A stretch of DNA of 64,000 bases, from the NCBI GenBank assembly GCA_027475525.1, contig JAMWFC010000051.1:757205-821204 (forward strand), given 5' to 3'. The notes under the pieces are model-generated. The model worked only from the letters and a program-made list of their open reading frames with translations. It did not search any database and was not told the DNA's origin. The stretch comes from Macrolepiota albuminosa. Taxonomy: Eukaryota > Basidiomycota > Agaricomycetes > Agaricales > Agaricaceae. Shown here piece by piece: positions 45,845 through 58,300 of the stretch (the stretch's first letter is position 1; every line of letters starts with the position of its first letter). Both the position numbers and the translations under genes were made by a program.

Positions 45845-47672
45845 ATGGCACACTTCCGGTGCCCAACGTTTAACACTTTGAACACCTACATTCCTAATTT
45901 GAACCGCTTGACGCTGGCGTCGCACAACAAATCTAGTCGTTCTCCGACCTTATCCCCTTTATGCTCCCACTACGAATCTCCTCGCCTGGCTTCACAATCT
46001 CATGTGGCTGTAAACGATGACTTTCAATCAAACGCTCAGCTGTTATTCTCTCGTTCTAGTTTACAGTTTCCTGGCTTAGGAATAGCATATCCTCAAGTGT
46101 CCGACGTTTCTATAAAAGCGGACTCTCAGAAACCCAATATCGCACCCGCAGAAGCAAGTTCAGCTTCCCGCCTTCAAGAGCACGCCATCAAGGCCGAGCT
46201 GGGCGAGCCAACGTCGGGCCTGCAAGGTGAATCAAGTTGTTTCTATGAACCTCAGGTCACACAGTCCTGGTCTTTGTCCCCTTTTGCCACAAGCAATGAA
46301 CCGATGGCGATCAATAGTCAAGCTACGAAGATCCTGAACACTGACGGCAATGATGTGGTGCCCTTTACTTTCAGTTCTCTCGCCAAGACTTCTGGAATGT
46401 CTATCACTAGTTTGGCTGATCACCTTTCTGCTACGGCTGATATTGCGCTGCAATATCTAACCAACAGTTCGAGCAGCATTACAAATTCTCACACAGCGGG
46501 TCCTGAAGGATCTTTGTTGGAGGAACTTTGCAACGAGCGATCTACTGCCTGGCAATCTATCTCATCAGTGCATGAATCTGATACTCAGTCCGCTCCACTA
46601 GGTACCTGCTCTGTTTTATGGCTAGAGCCGTCTCTTGGCCCGTTAGAAGTCGCGGCCGATCAACTTTTGGAACCTGAGGCACCTCAAGATCCCGTGGTTC
46701 TAAGTCAATTCTCGTGTCTGGACATTCACTTTCATTCCATGACTGGGTTTTTCAATCCGTATCCCAACAACAACAATCAAACCGAAGTCACAACAGAAAC
46801 ATCAACAGGGAGACAAGATGGTACCACTTGCCGTGAAGCTTTCCTACCCTTGCCGAAGCTGGACGATGACGAGAGCGATTACAGACTGTCTGACTCTGAA
46901 TCTGAGGGCTGGAGTTCTTCGTCATTCCCAAGCCCCTGTCAGAAGACTCGAAGCCGAAAGCGACAGTCGCAGGTCTCTAAACATTTTCGAACAGTGAAAA
47001 CGGAAGAAGCTGAGCTTTTAAAGCCGACGACGAAGCGGAAACAAAGGATCGAAGTCATCACCGAGGCACTAGTTCCTGCAGAAGCGCAAGAGACCCTCTT
47101 CGATGTAGACCTTGGCACTCCTGTTTTCGATGCCCACAGAGGCGTCGACATAGATGAGCTCAGGTTAAAAGCTGAACGTTATCGTCTTCGTAATCCAGGC
47201 CGCATATACGATAATAACTGGTTGGCGTCTTTTGCAGGGAAACTATCTGACCGGGGGGAACTAATCAATGACTATCGATGTTACGTTGCAGGATGCACCC
47301 AGGTCAACAAGAGACGAGATCATATTTTGATACATATTGGTTCTCACCTTGACCAACGACCCTACGCTTGTTCTTATTGGTGCGCATTTTTCGCTTCGAG
47401 TGTTCGATCGTCTAACAATAGAAACCAGCCCTTCCAGATTCCTACGAAAGAATGAATGCAAGCGTCACGAAGTCAGCCATAGCGGCATAAAGCCATTCGC
47501 CTGCTCCATCTGTCCAAATACTGCTTTTGTCCGTCAGGATCTTCTGAAGCGTCATACAACGCGTGCTCACGGAATTAAAACGGTGCAAAAACGCAGGAAA
47601 GAGATAAAGGAAGAAGGAGAGAATGAACGTAATCGTCCATTAAAACGAACGAAGAAGGAATTCATCGAGTAG
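45845..47672 (+). CDS. C2H2 zinc-finger transcription factor
   Basis: The protein starts at 45845 (MAHFRCPTFNTLNTY) and has about 440 disordered residues rich in Ser and Thr with an acidic patch (LPKLDDDESDYRLSDSESEG), a likely activation region. A basic KTRSRKRQSQ may be a nuclear signal. Three C2H2 fingers lie at the end: YRCYVAGCTQVNKRRDHILI with H-x-GSH; YACSYCPSRFLRKNECKRHE, rebuilt by removing an intron at about 47380-47430 (acceptor just before CCCTTCC); and FACSICPNTAFVRQDLLKRH followed by TTRAH. The linkers HLDQRPYAC and SGIKPFAC are of the TGEKP class. The tail is Lys/Arg-rich, stop 47672. I cannot name an orthologue or target. Confidence 0.88.
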
Positions 47673-47917
47673 TCTACAAATGTCAAACTATCTTATAAGC
47701 TAAAACTCTCATTCTATCCATTCTTGAGTCTGCAAGGATTGAGTTCATATTGACGTTAATGAATGACAGTTGTGTAAGGAAATCAGGTTCATAAAATAAT
47801 AACGATTTAGATATAAATGCAATGCTCATCTAACTTTGACATTATGCAGACGTTGAGGAATAATCTATAGCTAGGTATACGTTAGTCAGTAATACAGGTA
47901 GTTCGTTTGTGGTTCCG

Positions 47918-50900
47918 TCAAGGTCGCCATATGACGTTTCTGGTCGGTATATGATTTTGTGTCAATGCGTCCCGTGGGATATGGGTCGTGGAAGGTTTGG
48001 AAGGAGTTCCGGGTCGTAAACTACTATCCATGTCAGCACGCCTAATGAATTGGAGGGGTGTCAATGGAGATCCTTTCGTTGAAGGTGGATTCGAAGCAGA
48101 ATGAAGAGAACGTGGACTCTTTCCATTGGGCGTCGAAATAGAGAAGGAAGGAACAAAGGAAATTGTTGGTTCTGGGGTGCGTGGAGGTTCCGCGGATGTG
48201 ATAACGTCGGCAGGTGCTTCCAATAAGGTACTAGAGCTAATCCACTTCTCCTCGGATGATCTAAATCGCGGTGGAGATTCAGGTAAGAGTCTAAAGCTGT
48301 CAGCGAAGTGGTCTCTGATGAACCTATAAAGACAGTCAATCGTGACACTAATCCAGCTAGAAGAATATGTACTTTGAAAGTTCGCTCCATCCACCCCCCA
48401 CTCGAACCATCACCGTTTGGGAACGCAAAATTCGACAGAAACAAAGTTTAGGGTCTTGGTTTCCGATCCAGTACTTACCACTCTGGTCTTTCCACGTATC
48501 GGCGACTCCTTCCACTTTGATTGAGACAGGGAGCTGGTTAACAACATCTCCAACAGCTACATCAAGCTTGTTCTTGGGATCTGCGACGTATGTTTTCCTC
48601 GGCATCGCAGATCGGTCCTTAGGTGTCGCGCTCCTAGCATGGACAATCGAAGATGGCGAGTTTTTAGGAACTCGTGCCCAACTTGAACCCGACATTGAGG
48701 TCGACGACCGACTGTGAGAACTTCGGAGGGAATGAGAACAGGGTGATNNNNNNNNNNNNNNNNNNNNNNNNNNNNNNNNNNNNNNNNNNNNNNNNNNNNN
48801 NNNNNNNNNNNNNNNNNNNNNNNNNNNNNNNNNNNNNNNNNNNNNNNCTCGTGCCCAACTTGAACCCGACATTGAGGTCGACGACCGACTGTGAGAACTT
48901 CGGAGGGAATGAGAACAGGGTGATGCAACACGTGGAGATTGTGCAGTCTGGGTACTTGAATGAACGTGTGTGGTCGGAGTTAAGTGCGAACTAGAAAGGC
49001 TCGAAGTTCGCTGTCGCGATGCAAATGTTGAACAGTAGACTGATGCTCTGAATGTGCCAGAGACAGCCCGGTTGGAAGACAGACTAGATAATTGGCTTAC
49101 CGGCCGACTTTGAGATTCCGGAGTGCCTCCTGAGACAGCACGTCGGGGAGGATGGCGAGTAAGGAGCAAACGCTGATGAGGAGATGGCGACGATGTGATA
49201 AGATTCGAATAGCTGCCGGTCTTTCCACCAGTATTTGACCTGCTACTATTTCGTCCTGAACTAAGTCGGGAGCTGATGGCACTAGTTGGACGAGACTTTC
49301 GAGCGGTTATAAGGTCATGCACCATGTCCTCTAGTTCATTCCAAGTCTGAAGAATGCGCGTTTTCTCAGAAATAGCCCTCAAATCGGTGGAAACACCGGA
49401 AAAATCGGTAATCATAGCCTCAATCGCACCCCGGGTAAAGGCAAGGCGGGTTGTCAACTTCTCATCAGGTGTTGCCCCGAGAACAGTTATGAGAGAAGAC
49501 GACAGGATAGCTGTGGGTGAAGCAGGATAGCTATCTATGTGCTCAAGCAGATCGCTCAGCGCAGCATCGCACTTCATCACATCTTCTGCTAGATGTGCAA
49601 GTTGCTCCACCTTTTTGATCAACTCAACCGAGCCATCAATCTCGGTCCTGAGAGATCGAAGCTCAACATCGACGGAAGGGTCGCTTGATGAAGGCGGCAA
49701 CAAAGACACTCCAGATGAAATACTCAAGAATTCTCGTGCCATTTTCTTCGACTGATTCATATCAGGAAGACGAGAGGACACCCTAGGTCGGGCGATCTCC
49801 TTTATATTCATGGAGCGGAGCCTCCTCTGGAACGCGAGAATCTGAGCCTGAAGATCGCGCAGTTCTTTTGTTTTGTTAGAACCACCAGAGGTAATGTGCG
49901 GACCAAATACATCTGGCCAATAATTCACACAAGGGAAATGTTGATTATGCACTCCACTTACCTTCTTCATATGGAAACCGCGTGTTTGGCTGGTGTGAGG
50001 TAGACGATGATTTTGAACCTTCAGCAGAATGATTGCTTTGCCGGCTACGGGGAAGCTTTAGAGACTGTGGAGATTCTTCAGTCTGGCGCTCCTCTGGTTT
50101 GGTTTGGTAACCGGCTGGTGTTTTCCTGTTTTTCCTGTTCACACTTTGACCTTTGATCTCGCCGTCTGGCGTCTGGCCTTGAGCCAAGTGCGGCCCCAAT
50201 GCTTGGCCCGAAGGGTTGCCAATTAGGATTTCCTGTGTCAATTGAGAAGGATGTTTAACATCGTCATCCAAAGGGTCTTGATCTATTGGGATGTGATCTT
50301 CTTCCGACACGACTTGCAACCCATCGTTCGCCTCAGTTTGTTCGATTGAAAGATAATCCTTCTTGGGATGTGATCTTCTTCCGACACGACTTGCAACCCA
50401 TCGTTCGCCTCAGTTTGTTCGATTGAAAGATAATCCTTCTCGACTTCTTGAGCCCCGTTCCATCCTAACGAATTTGAACCGACAATCACTTCGGATGCCA
50501 GCTGATCCTCCTCTGCTTGGGCTTCAAATCGATAAACACTCTCATCCATGGTCCTGCTACTATTCCTGTGTTGCACCTGATCATGACGTTTGTTCTCTTC
50601 AGACGAAACGAAACGAAACCTTTCTGTCGCTTTTGGGTCATTTTCAGGCTGGATATATTCTTCCTCATTGAAACGCCGTGACTGTCCACCCACACAACGC
50701 TCATCCCTGTCACGTTTCTCCCCAGCCCTTCTTTCCTCCTGAGTCTCTTCTTTCTCAACATTTCCTGGACTCGCCATATTCGCCACCGTAAGTTGATCTT
50801 TCTCGATTTGGAGGCACCTTTCCTCCACGAATCGTTCGTCTTCCTCAGTTTCAAGAAGTCCTTGTACCATTTGGACTGCAAGCTTTTCTTGTTCGGCACG

Positions 50901-53900
50901 AAGTAATTCCCTCTCTTCAGTTTCCGCGCGGACCCTCTCTTCTACTTGTCGATACCCATTTTCAGCAATCCTAAGGCGTTCCATCCTCTCAATCTCGCTG
51001 CTGTACTTCTGCCTGATCTCATCCAAAAAGGTCGATACGTCCTTTTCCCATGCTTTGTGAAGAGCCGCGACTTCTTCAAGCGATCTAATTCGAGGAAAGT
51101 AGACAGCCTCACGCGCAGAGCTATCTTTAGTCTCGAAAAATGCGTTCATCTTTTGTAGAAGGTCGCGCATTTGAGAGAACGAACGCTCAACGTGGAGGTT
51201 GCCGTGTTGCAGAACTCGTTCGACATCCTGAGTCAAGGTCAACAGAGGCAAGGTGATGTCATCAGATCTGGAAATTATGTCTGACAAGGAGGATTTTGTT
51301 GTTGCAAAGTCCTCGATGAGTTGGTCGATATGAGCTGCAGTTGGGACTAGGATAATGTCAACTTCCCTGGCGATGTATGCAAGATCAAGTCGGGTCGAAT
51401 GTTGATTTAATTCCTCTGAAATGGTGGACAAAGTCATGGCAAATGTATTGGAATCAGCGCGGACTGCGCCATCGACTTCAGGAAGGTCAAACTTCAAATC
51501 CAAAGGCGCTGACTGGTCGTTTTTAAACAGAGAACCATCACAAGAAGAGGTGGAGCCAAGGCCTTGGCTAACGAACGGAATGCGATCAGATAATCTGTTG
51601 ATGTAGTGTGCAACTTCAGCCTGTATCGCACTGAGGTCTGTTGCCAAATCAGCGTCTGCCTGGGGAATGCTACTGTTCACCGGTTGAACACTAAGAACAT
51701 CTCGAGTACGAGCTTCATATCGGTCCTTCAAGACTTTAATGCCTCGTTGGATGTTGCCGAACTCTCCGTAAACAGCCTTCATAATTGTAGTCTGACGCTG
51801 GATGGAGTCCAACAATACTCCCTGTTCTTTAATCTTGTCCAGAAATCCTCTAAGCTCTGAAGACTTTTGCACCAAGTACAGCTTCAGAGGGTCCTCCAAG
51901 GTTCCCGCAAGCAAGCCAAGTGGTGCGTCTACTTGCTGATCAATATGAGAATCAATCCGAAGCAGTTCTTGCAAGTATTCCACATGAGGGGTTCCAGTTG
52001 GAGGGGATGATGACGGTTGAGTAATAATAACTGAATGAGCTTGGGAGGGTGAACCAGTAACTCTTCGCCATCGCTGTGCTTCTATTGATGCTGAGATTCT
52101 GGATTCCAAATTCTCCAAAGAGCTCATTGTTTCCTTAAGGACAGTATCTAGCCTTCGTGCCTCTGTTAAGCGATCGCAACGCGTCTTCATATCTTCAGAC
52201 GCTGTTTGAACCTGGTTCAACATCATTTCTAGCTCCCTAAAATGAGTACGAGCAGTGTTCATGAATTCCACATCAATTCCGGGATGGTCTAGGTCCAGCA
52301 TGGCTGGCACCGAATGCCGAAGGATGTGTCTCGATTTTTCCGCAGTATGAGCAAAATCCTTCGCAATCGATGGAAACAGAGCCAGAAAGTCGGAGTACTG
52401 GTTGAGTTCTAAACAATTTGGAGACGTGAGGTTTAGGCGAGAACCGTTTCCTTCGGGGGCTAAGATACCTCCTTGCAACTGAAAGAGGATTTTTGACAGG
52501 GTGTCAACTAACTCCTTGGCAGTCGATGACAAGCTCTCAACATGCTTGACTGCCTCGAAAGCTGCGCGATACGCTTTGGCTGCGTCGTCGACTTTGTGAA
52601 CCATTGTAATAGTCGTTTCAATTTCAGAGGAAAGGAATTGTGCAAGTACTTGATTGGAGTTTCTTTGATCGATAAAGAGAGGATGTTCTGGAGAAGGAAA
52701 AGTACTGGTAGATGACATAGGGTTACCTCTCGAGGCAAGGCGCCTGGTCAAGGCTTCCGCACGAGAAACAAAAGAAGCACTTTGACGAGCAGTTGGATGA
52801 TGGAGTTTCGCTGTCTCTATTTCTTCGAACAAGTTCTGTGCTGTTGTCTTGTCCATCATAGTTTCAATATAAATTTCATCCGCCCTACAGAATGGGATTC
52901 AATGTTATGTGACGCAGGCGCAGTGAATGGATAGAATGTACTTTCTCCATTGTACTACCATGCTTAGAGCGAACTTGCCCAAATGCTCCATTTCGGTAAC
53001 GCCCAGCTCCTCGAGTTTATCCTGCTCATCGAGAAGCTCGTCGGGGACAGGCTTTCGACTTTGATCTATTAATCTGTCAAGAATTTTGCCCGCAGCCGGG
53101 ATCCTTCCATGTCGAAGGCTTGTCACTCGCCCAGCGAACTGTGCAGCATCCTGAGACAGTGATTCCACAAACTTGAAACGCACACCGCGAGAAAGGCCAA
53201 GCGATGAAGAAGAGGTGTCTGAACCTACGGATGCTAACGAGGCGATTGAACTGCGACGCTTGAGGTCAGGGGTTTCATCGCCCTTTCTGCTGATGTTTTC
53301 ATACACTAATGGCGTCCATCGCACACGAGTGTCCAAAAAGGTGCGCAAATCTTGAATTATTGTCCGGCGATCGACCCATGCGCCGATTCGGCTTTCCTCC
53401 CAGGATAACCTGGTTGCCAGGAGCTCCAAATTCTCAGATCGGTCTCGTAGAAGATGAAGCAATTTGTCAAGTTCGTAGATGGTCGTTAAGGCAAGCTCAA
53501 TAAGGTCAGTATCTGCTGGAGACAGGTTTCGCTGGGCTGCAGCTGAAGGGGGGTAACATGATGTAAGCTATTTGAACGAACTTCTCAACGTGAAATTACC
53601 TTTCGTAAGTTGTCTAAGCTTCATTAATTCCCCTCTATCGAAAATCTCAGTCTCCTTTTCAATAACATCGTGCTCGGCAATCCACCGTCTTAATTCATCA
53701 GGTGTTGGCACCCCCGGCACGTGTTCTGCTGAGGTACGAACAGCATCCAATCCAGCGAAGACCTCAACCGGAGGCATTTGCTCCAGAAACTGAATGAAAA
53801 ATGACATGAGGATACCACACACACAGTATGCAAGACAAACCTTGATTTTCTCTTCAATCCATACCTTCCTTTCACTGAAAGTCTGCAGCTCAATTACCTC

Positions 53901-54056
53901 ATGAAACTCGAGTGCTTGTTCTTCATCTGAGGGAGTGACTGTAGAATGAAGAGGAGCATGTTCGTGACAATCATTGAGTGGCTCCTGGTGGATATCAACG
54001 GGCGCCACAGCTGTACCGGACAACTGGGGAGTTTCATCGGATTGTGGACCGGACAT
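47918..54056 (-). CDS. Very long spectrin-like coiled-coil protein with C-terminal GAR (GAS2-related) domain
   Basis: One gene covers 6.1 kb. Start at 54056 (MSGPQSDETPQLSGT); an ATG at 54128 is also in frame. The first part contains ERKVWIEEKIKFLEQMPPVE and DLIELALTTIYELDKLLHLL. A spacer (RRSSIASLASVGSDTSSSS) is followed by an almost intronless exon (52859 to about 50283) of predicted long helices (MMDKTTAQNLFEEIETAKLH; ITMVHKVDDAAKAYRAAFEA) in repeated spectrin-like spacing, then Glu/Arg-rich coiled coil. After a Ser-rich linker comes the GAR domain: KLDVAVGDVVNQLPVSIKV, DTWKDQSGKYWIGNQDPK, MVRVGGGWSELSKYI. GAR domains bind microtubules in GAS2 and spectraplakins. The tail ends at 47918. 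Two 77-bp duplications and one 100-N gap interrupt it. No calponin-homology or EF-hand domain is seen. About 1,900 residues. Function as a microtubule organiser is inference. Confidence 0.82.
48671..48924. repeat. 77-bp duplication split by 100 N (48671-48747 / 48848-48924)
   Basis: The 77 bp directly left of the N run are identical to the 77 bp directly right of it. The scaffold gap therefore probably has negative size, and the contigs overlap by 77 bp. Confidence 0.98.
48748..48847. other. Assembly gap, 100 N
   Basis: A run of exactly 100 N, the usual placeholder for a gap of unknown size, inside the GAR-domain gene. Confidence 1.
50286..50439. repeat. Exact 77-bp tandem duplication (50286-50362 / 50363-50439)
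   Basis: Two identical copies in the GAR-domain gene. The same peptide LQVVSEEDHIP is read in two frames on the two sides; using one copy joins it to IDQDPLDDDVKHPS in one continuous frame. Confidence 0.98.
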
Positions 54057-54365
54057 TGCAAGGCAGTGCGTAATTAGTGAGGACGAACGGAAATGTTTAT
54101 GGTTCCAAGAAATAATGCCGGCGTCCAATGCTCAGCATATGGGCTAGAGCAGAGCAAAGTGATTTCAAGCCAAGTACATATGGTCGTGGGTATTATGCAA
54201 CGAGGCAAACGCTGACGGAGGTGAAGGACCTGTGCGTGAGAAACGCACAGAGTTGTTGCTCTCGGTGCGCATCAATGTTTCGTATGGACTTAGAATACGT
54301 ATATATAACTCTTGGATGAACATGATTTCCCGATACATTGTGTCTCGATAAAGTACGAGTCTGAA
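54057..54365. other. Upstream region of the GAR-domain gene
   Basis: About 310 bp between the GAR-gene start and the stop of the next minus-strand gene. A TATATA run near 54300 is about 245 bp upstream of the GAR start. Nothing else is evident. Confidence 0.4.
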
Positions 54366-55173
54366 CTAGTACGGAGGGACTTCGTCATCGATATCATTCA
54401 TGATTTCCTTGCTAACTTGACTCTCCAGCTCAATTTTCTTTGAACAGTCAAAATCAGTTCTAGTCAAGCCACTTAACTCACCTTGGGCTCGGAACGTGAC
54501 TCTCTTTGCATTTGAAGAGCCAAAGACCTCAAGCGATCGATTCTTCTCTGATCTTCGCCATTCGAGGAAAGCATACCCATCTCCAATTCGATCTCGTGCA
54601 TAACAGCGGCGACGTCAGCCAATGAGGTCCCTATCAGTGCACTTTGGGATCTGCGTTATGGCAAGAGCGTTAATCTGAAGGGCCGTCTACGTCTAATCCA
54701 TACCTTGTGTGCTGTGCTTCCTTCAATAGATTCCGTAAATCCGTCTTAACTTCATTCGTGAACTTGAAATTCTCTGTATCTCTTCTCTCGAGAAAAACCC
54801 TTTGTTGGTCTCTCTCCCGATGTGCCTTCACAAGTGATCCCTGCAGTTTCTGAATCTCATCCTTTCTGCATGTCATTTCCTGCCAAGAAAGGTTCAACTC
54901 CTGTTCCAGTATTCTGACATTGGTCTGCGTTTCGGCGAGCTGACGTTTCAAAACTGTAATTTGGCGCCTCGCCAAAACATAAGGGAACACTGTGAACGGG
55001 AGAAGGAATGCGGAGATAACTGCCAGGTGTGTTAGACTGCGCGCAGGGCGCCTCACTTGGTTAGGGGGTGACGATGTAACAGCGATATCGTTTAAATCGA
55101 TATCATCACTGCCGTCGTGGAGCATATGAGGGGACAAGTCCGAAGTGCTGGTGACAATGGAGGGAAAGTCCAT
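54366..55173 (-). CDS. Single-pass membrane protein with coiled coil, unknown function
   Basis: The family is not recognised. Start at 55173 (MDFPSIVTSTSDLSPHM); an in-frame ATG at 55200 is possible. An acidic N-terminus is followed by one hydrophobic segment, HLAVISAFLLPFTVFPYVLA, near residues 50-70. A heptad-rich region follows (RRQITVLKRQLAETQTNVRI; LVKAHRERDQQRVFLERRDT). Splicing near 54640-54710 leads to LADVAAVMHEIELEMGML and RLRSLALQMQRESRSEPK. A second intron near 54440-54483 joins KIELESQVSKEIMNDIDDE to VPPY, stop 54366. The shape, one membrane anchor plus a long coiled coil, is like tethers or nuclear-envelope adaptors, but there is no direct evidence. It sits upstream of the GAR-domain gene on the same strand. 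Confidence 0.7.
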
Positions 55174-55396
55174 GACTATCGAAGCAAATGTGAGAGACAA
55201 CGATTATCTCAACACTGAAACAACCGGCCCGAAGTATAAATGACGTAGATTACACGGGTAGTAATACAGAAGTAAAGGGTGGAAACTCACTTAACAAGAT
55301 ACAGGCAGCGTAGAATAAGTATACTATGATGACTTCAAGTAAGGTAACTTGCAAAACGTTTTAAAAGAAGGCAAGTTGATGCAGAATTCTTGAAAA

Positions 55397-58300
55397 TCAT
55401 TCCGCAAAACGCAATATCTGCCACCATTTGCGTTTCTTCTCAGGTACGGTAGGTAGAGACTGTCCACGTTGATGCGTTTTGAGAGCCGGTTTCGCAGGTT
55501 TCGCAGGTTTCGCAGAGGCCTGATCCTTCGTCAGTTTCACAGTTTCAGTCTTAGTCGCCTGCTTGGATTTCGCGGCTGGTTTTGATCGTAACAGTTTAGC
55601 TGGTTTTGTTTGCTTCCCCTTATCAGACGGAGGTAATCTAGCATTCATGATTAGATGAAAAGAGAGGAGCTCTCGGATGACTTACTCATCAACGTAAATA
55701 AGGTCTTTATCTGGTCGGAGTCCAGCTTTCACTTTCTTGAGAGCCTCAAGATACTCCTTCCGCATGTCCTTAGGAACCTGAAGCTTCCGCCGCCACATCG
55801 CTACACTATTTCCCGTTCTGGAGAGTAAATAGACAAAGACAACCGTTTGTTCGGCCGGATCAGTTGCAAGGATAGAATGCTGGAGTATTCGATCCGTCGA
55901 GATCTGGACCTGCTTGTACCTTAGCCAGTCAAAGACAGGCTGATATGGATACTCCTGCAGACGAAATGTTACGTTTACAAACAAAGCTCCACGTTCCTGT
56001 GTCTCTAAGAACTTGAGCAGCTGTACAAGGTCCGGTCAATGTATGTTTGCCAAGTAACAGGGAATTTACATACGCCAAGGAAAGCCAGATACTTTTCCAT
56101 TTGTTCTATCCAGTACAAGATCGAAACCACCCCCGATTCGTTCTTAGGAGAATATATCCAATGTATTCGGTCTCTTGCCAACCGCTCCTTCCCGAATATG
56201 GCTTTCAAAGCAGGTTCAAAAGCTTGATTACCTGACTCGTTAACGATCCCTGGACGTAAGCCGAGCCTCAACAATGTTGATGACTTCGTTGGCCGAAGAT
56301 CCTCAGTAATCGCGTGCATGAACGTCTTGGACATCTGTGCAGAATCCGTCACAACATGATAACGGCTTGACTCTCCAGAACCTTCTTCCTCATCCAAGAC
56401 TTCACCTTGGCTTTTATCCTTCTTACCACCTTTCGCTTGACCACCGTTACCTCTGCTCCAATCATCTCCGTCATCTTTGCCCCAACCGTGTCCGCTGTCA
56501 TTTTTCCAAGCATCTCCACCATTGTTATTCCAAGCATCTCCACCATTGTTATTCCAAGCATCTCCACCATTGTTATTCCAACCATCTCCACCATTGTTGT
56601 TCCAACCATCTCCGCTGTTGTTGTTCCAGCCATCTCCGCCATTGCTGTTCCAACCATCTATCTCCACTTGTTGTTCCAACCATCTCCGCTGTTGTTGTTC
56701 CAGCCACCATCTCCGCCATTTGCTGTTCCAACCATCTCCGCTGTTGTTGTTCCAGCCATCTCCGCCATTGTTGTTCCAACCATCTCCGCTGTTGTTGTTC
56801 CAGCCATCTCCGCCATTGTTGTTCCAACCATCTCCGCCATTGTCCCGCCCATCTTCACCGTTACCCCAAGAATTGGCACCACGCATTTCTCGGTCGTTAC
56901 CACTCTGATTCCATTCATTGTTTCCCCACTGACCCCAGCTATTGTCAACTCGTCCCCCGCCACCATTATTAACCCATCCGCTCGAAGCGCCCCATTCATC
57001 CTTCGGAGCGCCCAAACCGTTATCATCATCGCCTTTATGCCTGCGCTTCTTAGAACTCTTTCCTATTCCCTGATCATGAAGTTGTTTGTGCATCTCCATC
57101 TCCATCGCTGACCGACGTTGTTCCTCTGCGATCTGCTTCAATCGCCGCGCCTTCTCCAATTGATGATGACTGGGTTCCGGATAGTGATGAGCCGCCTGTA
57201 GATAATTGTCCTGAGACTGCTGCTGATAACCCGAGTAACTCTGATAAACATTGTTAAACATTACACTCAGATTCTGAGCATGCTCTGCTTGGGATGGGAC
57301 AGGCTTGGAACCTGCACTCATTCCCTTGTCAGAGCCTGAAATATGAGAATTTACCTTTCTTGGATCAGGCGCCCATCCATGATTGGCATTGGGGGGCGGT
57401 CCCCAAACATTATGAGTTCCATTATCGTCGTCAGTGTACTCGTCATCAGTGTATCCGTCGTCAGTGTACTCGTCGCCGTCATAATAATCCGTCCAGCGAT
57501 CTGGAGGAGCACGAACAGCCGTTTGAGGTTTTCTTCCCCAGTCGTACCAGGCCGGCCGTTTTTGTGCTGTGGCAAGAGGAGCAGGTGGACGAGCAGTAGG
57601 TGCAGGAGGAAGGGTCGAGTGAGGTTTGGGATCACCCCATGGATCAACATTTTTGGGCTGGCCCCATGGGGTGAGGTTTGAGAGCGGTGGATTGGCTTGG
57701 CCGTTCGTCGTCGAAGACATCGATTGTTTCTGTGCACGGTGTTGATTGGGAGCCCAGTAGTACGATGGTCGGCCGGATGGAGGCATGGAATTTGCCGGTT
57801 GAGAAGTAGGATGATTGCGATTAGCCATAGAAGATGCGAAGGTATATGTTTTCGGTTCGGAGTGAGGAGGTTTTTGGCTATTGTTCTGAAGCGTTGCTCC
57901 CTTTGTATGTCCAGCTGATTCGAACTGATCCTGCGAGAAATCTGTCAACTAAGGCCGAACTCAACGGAATATAAGTACTTACAGACCGAAGAGTATGTAC
58001 GGAAAGGGCCGCAGGGGGCAGTAAAGGGGCAGGCGAAGGATGACTGGGAAGTGGAGGGGCAGGAGTTGAAGTAACTTGCGTTGGAACATGATTTTGCACA
58101 GGTTGTCCAAGTGATGGCTGGTCTTGATTGATACTATGTGGTGGGTTGTCGGATTGCCCCCAGCCTAGATTGTCATGATCACCGTATTTTTTTAAATCGT
58201 CGTGACCTTCAGACTCGTTGCCTGCCCCATCGTCACTCCACGGCTTGTCATTTTCTTCCTGACTTCCACCCATGCCTTCCCAGCCGCCACCATCGCCAGC

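Noticed and set aside
56337..57111. Long plus-strand open stretches (211 and 234 codons) opposite the W/N/G/D repeat gene
   Set aside because: They come from the repeat being open in all frames; the translations are Leu/Pro/Ser or Val/Ile repeats without structure.
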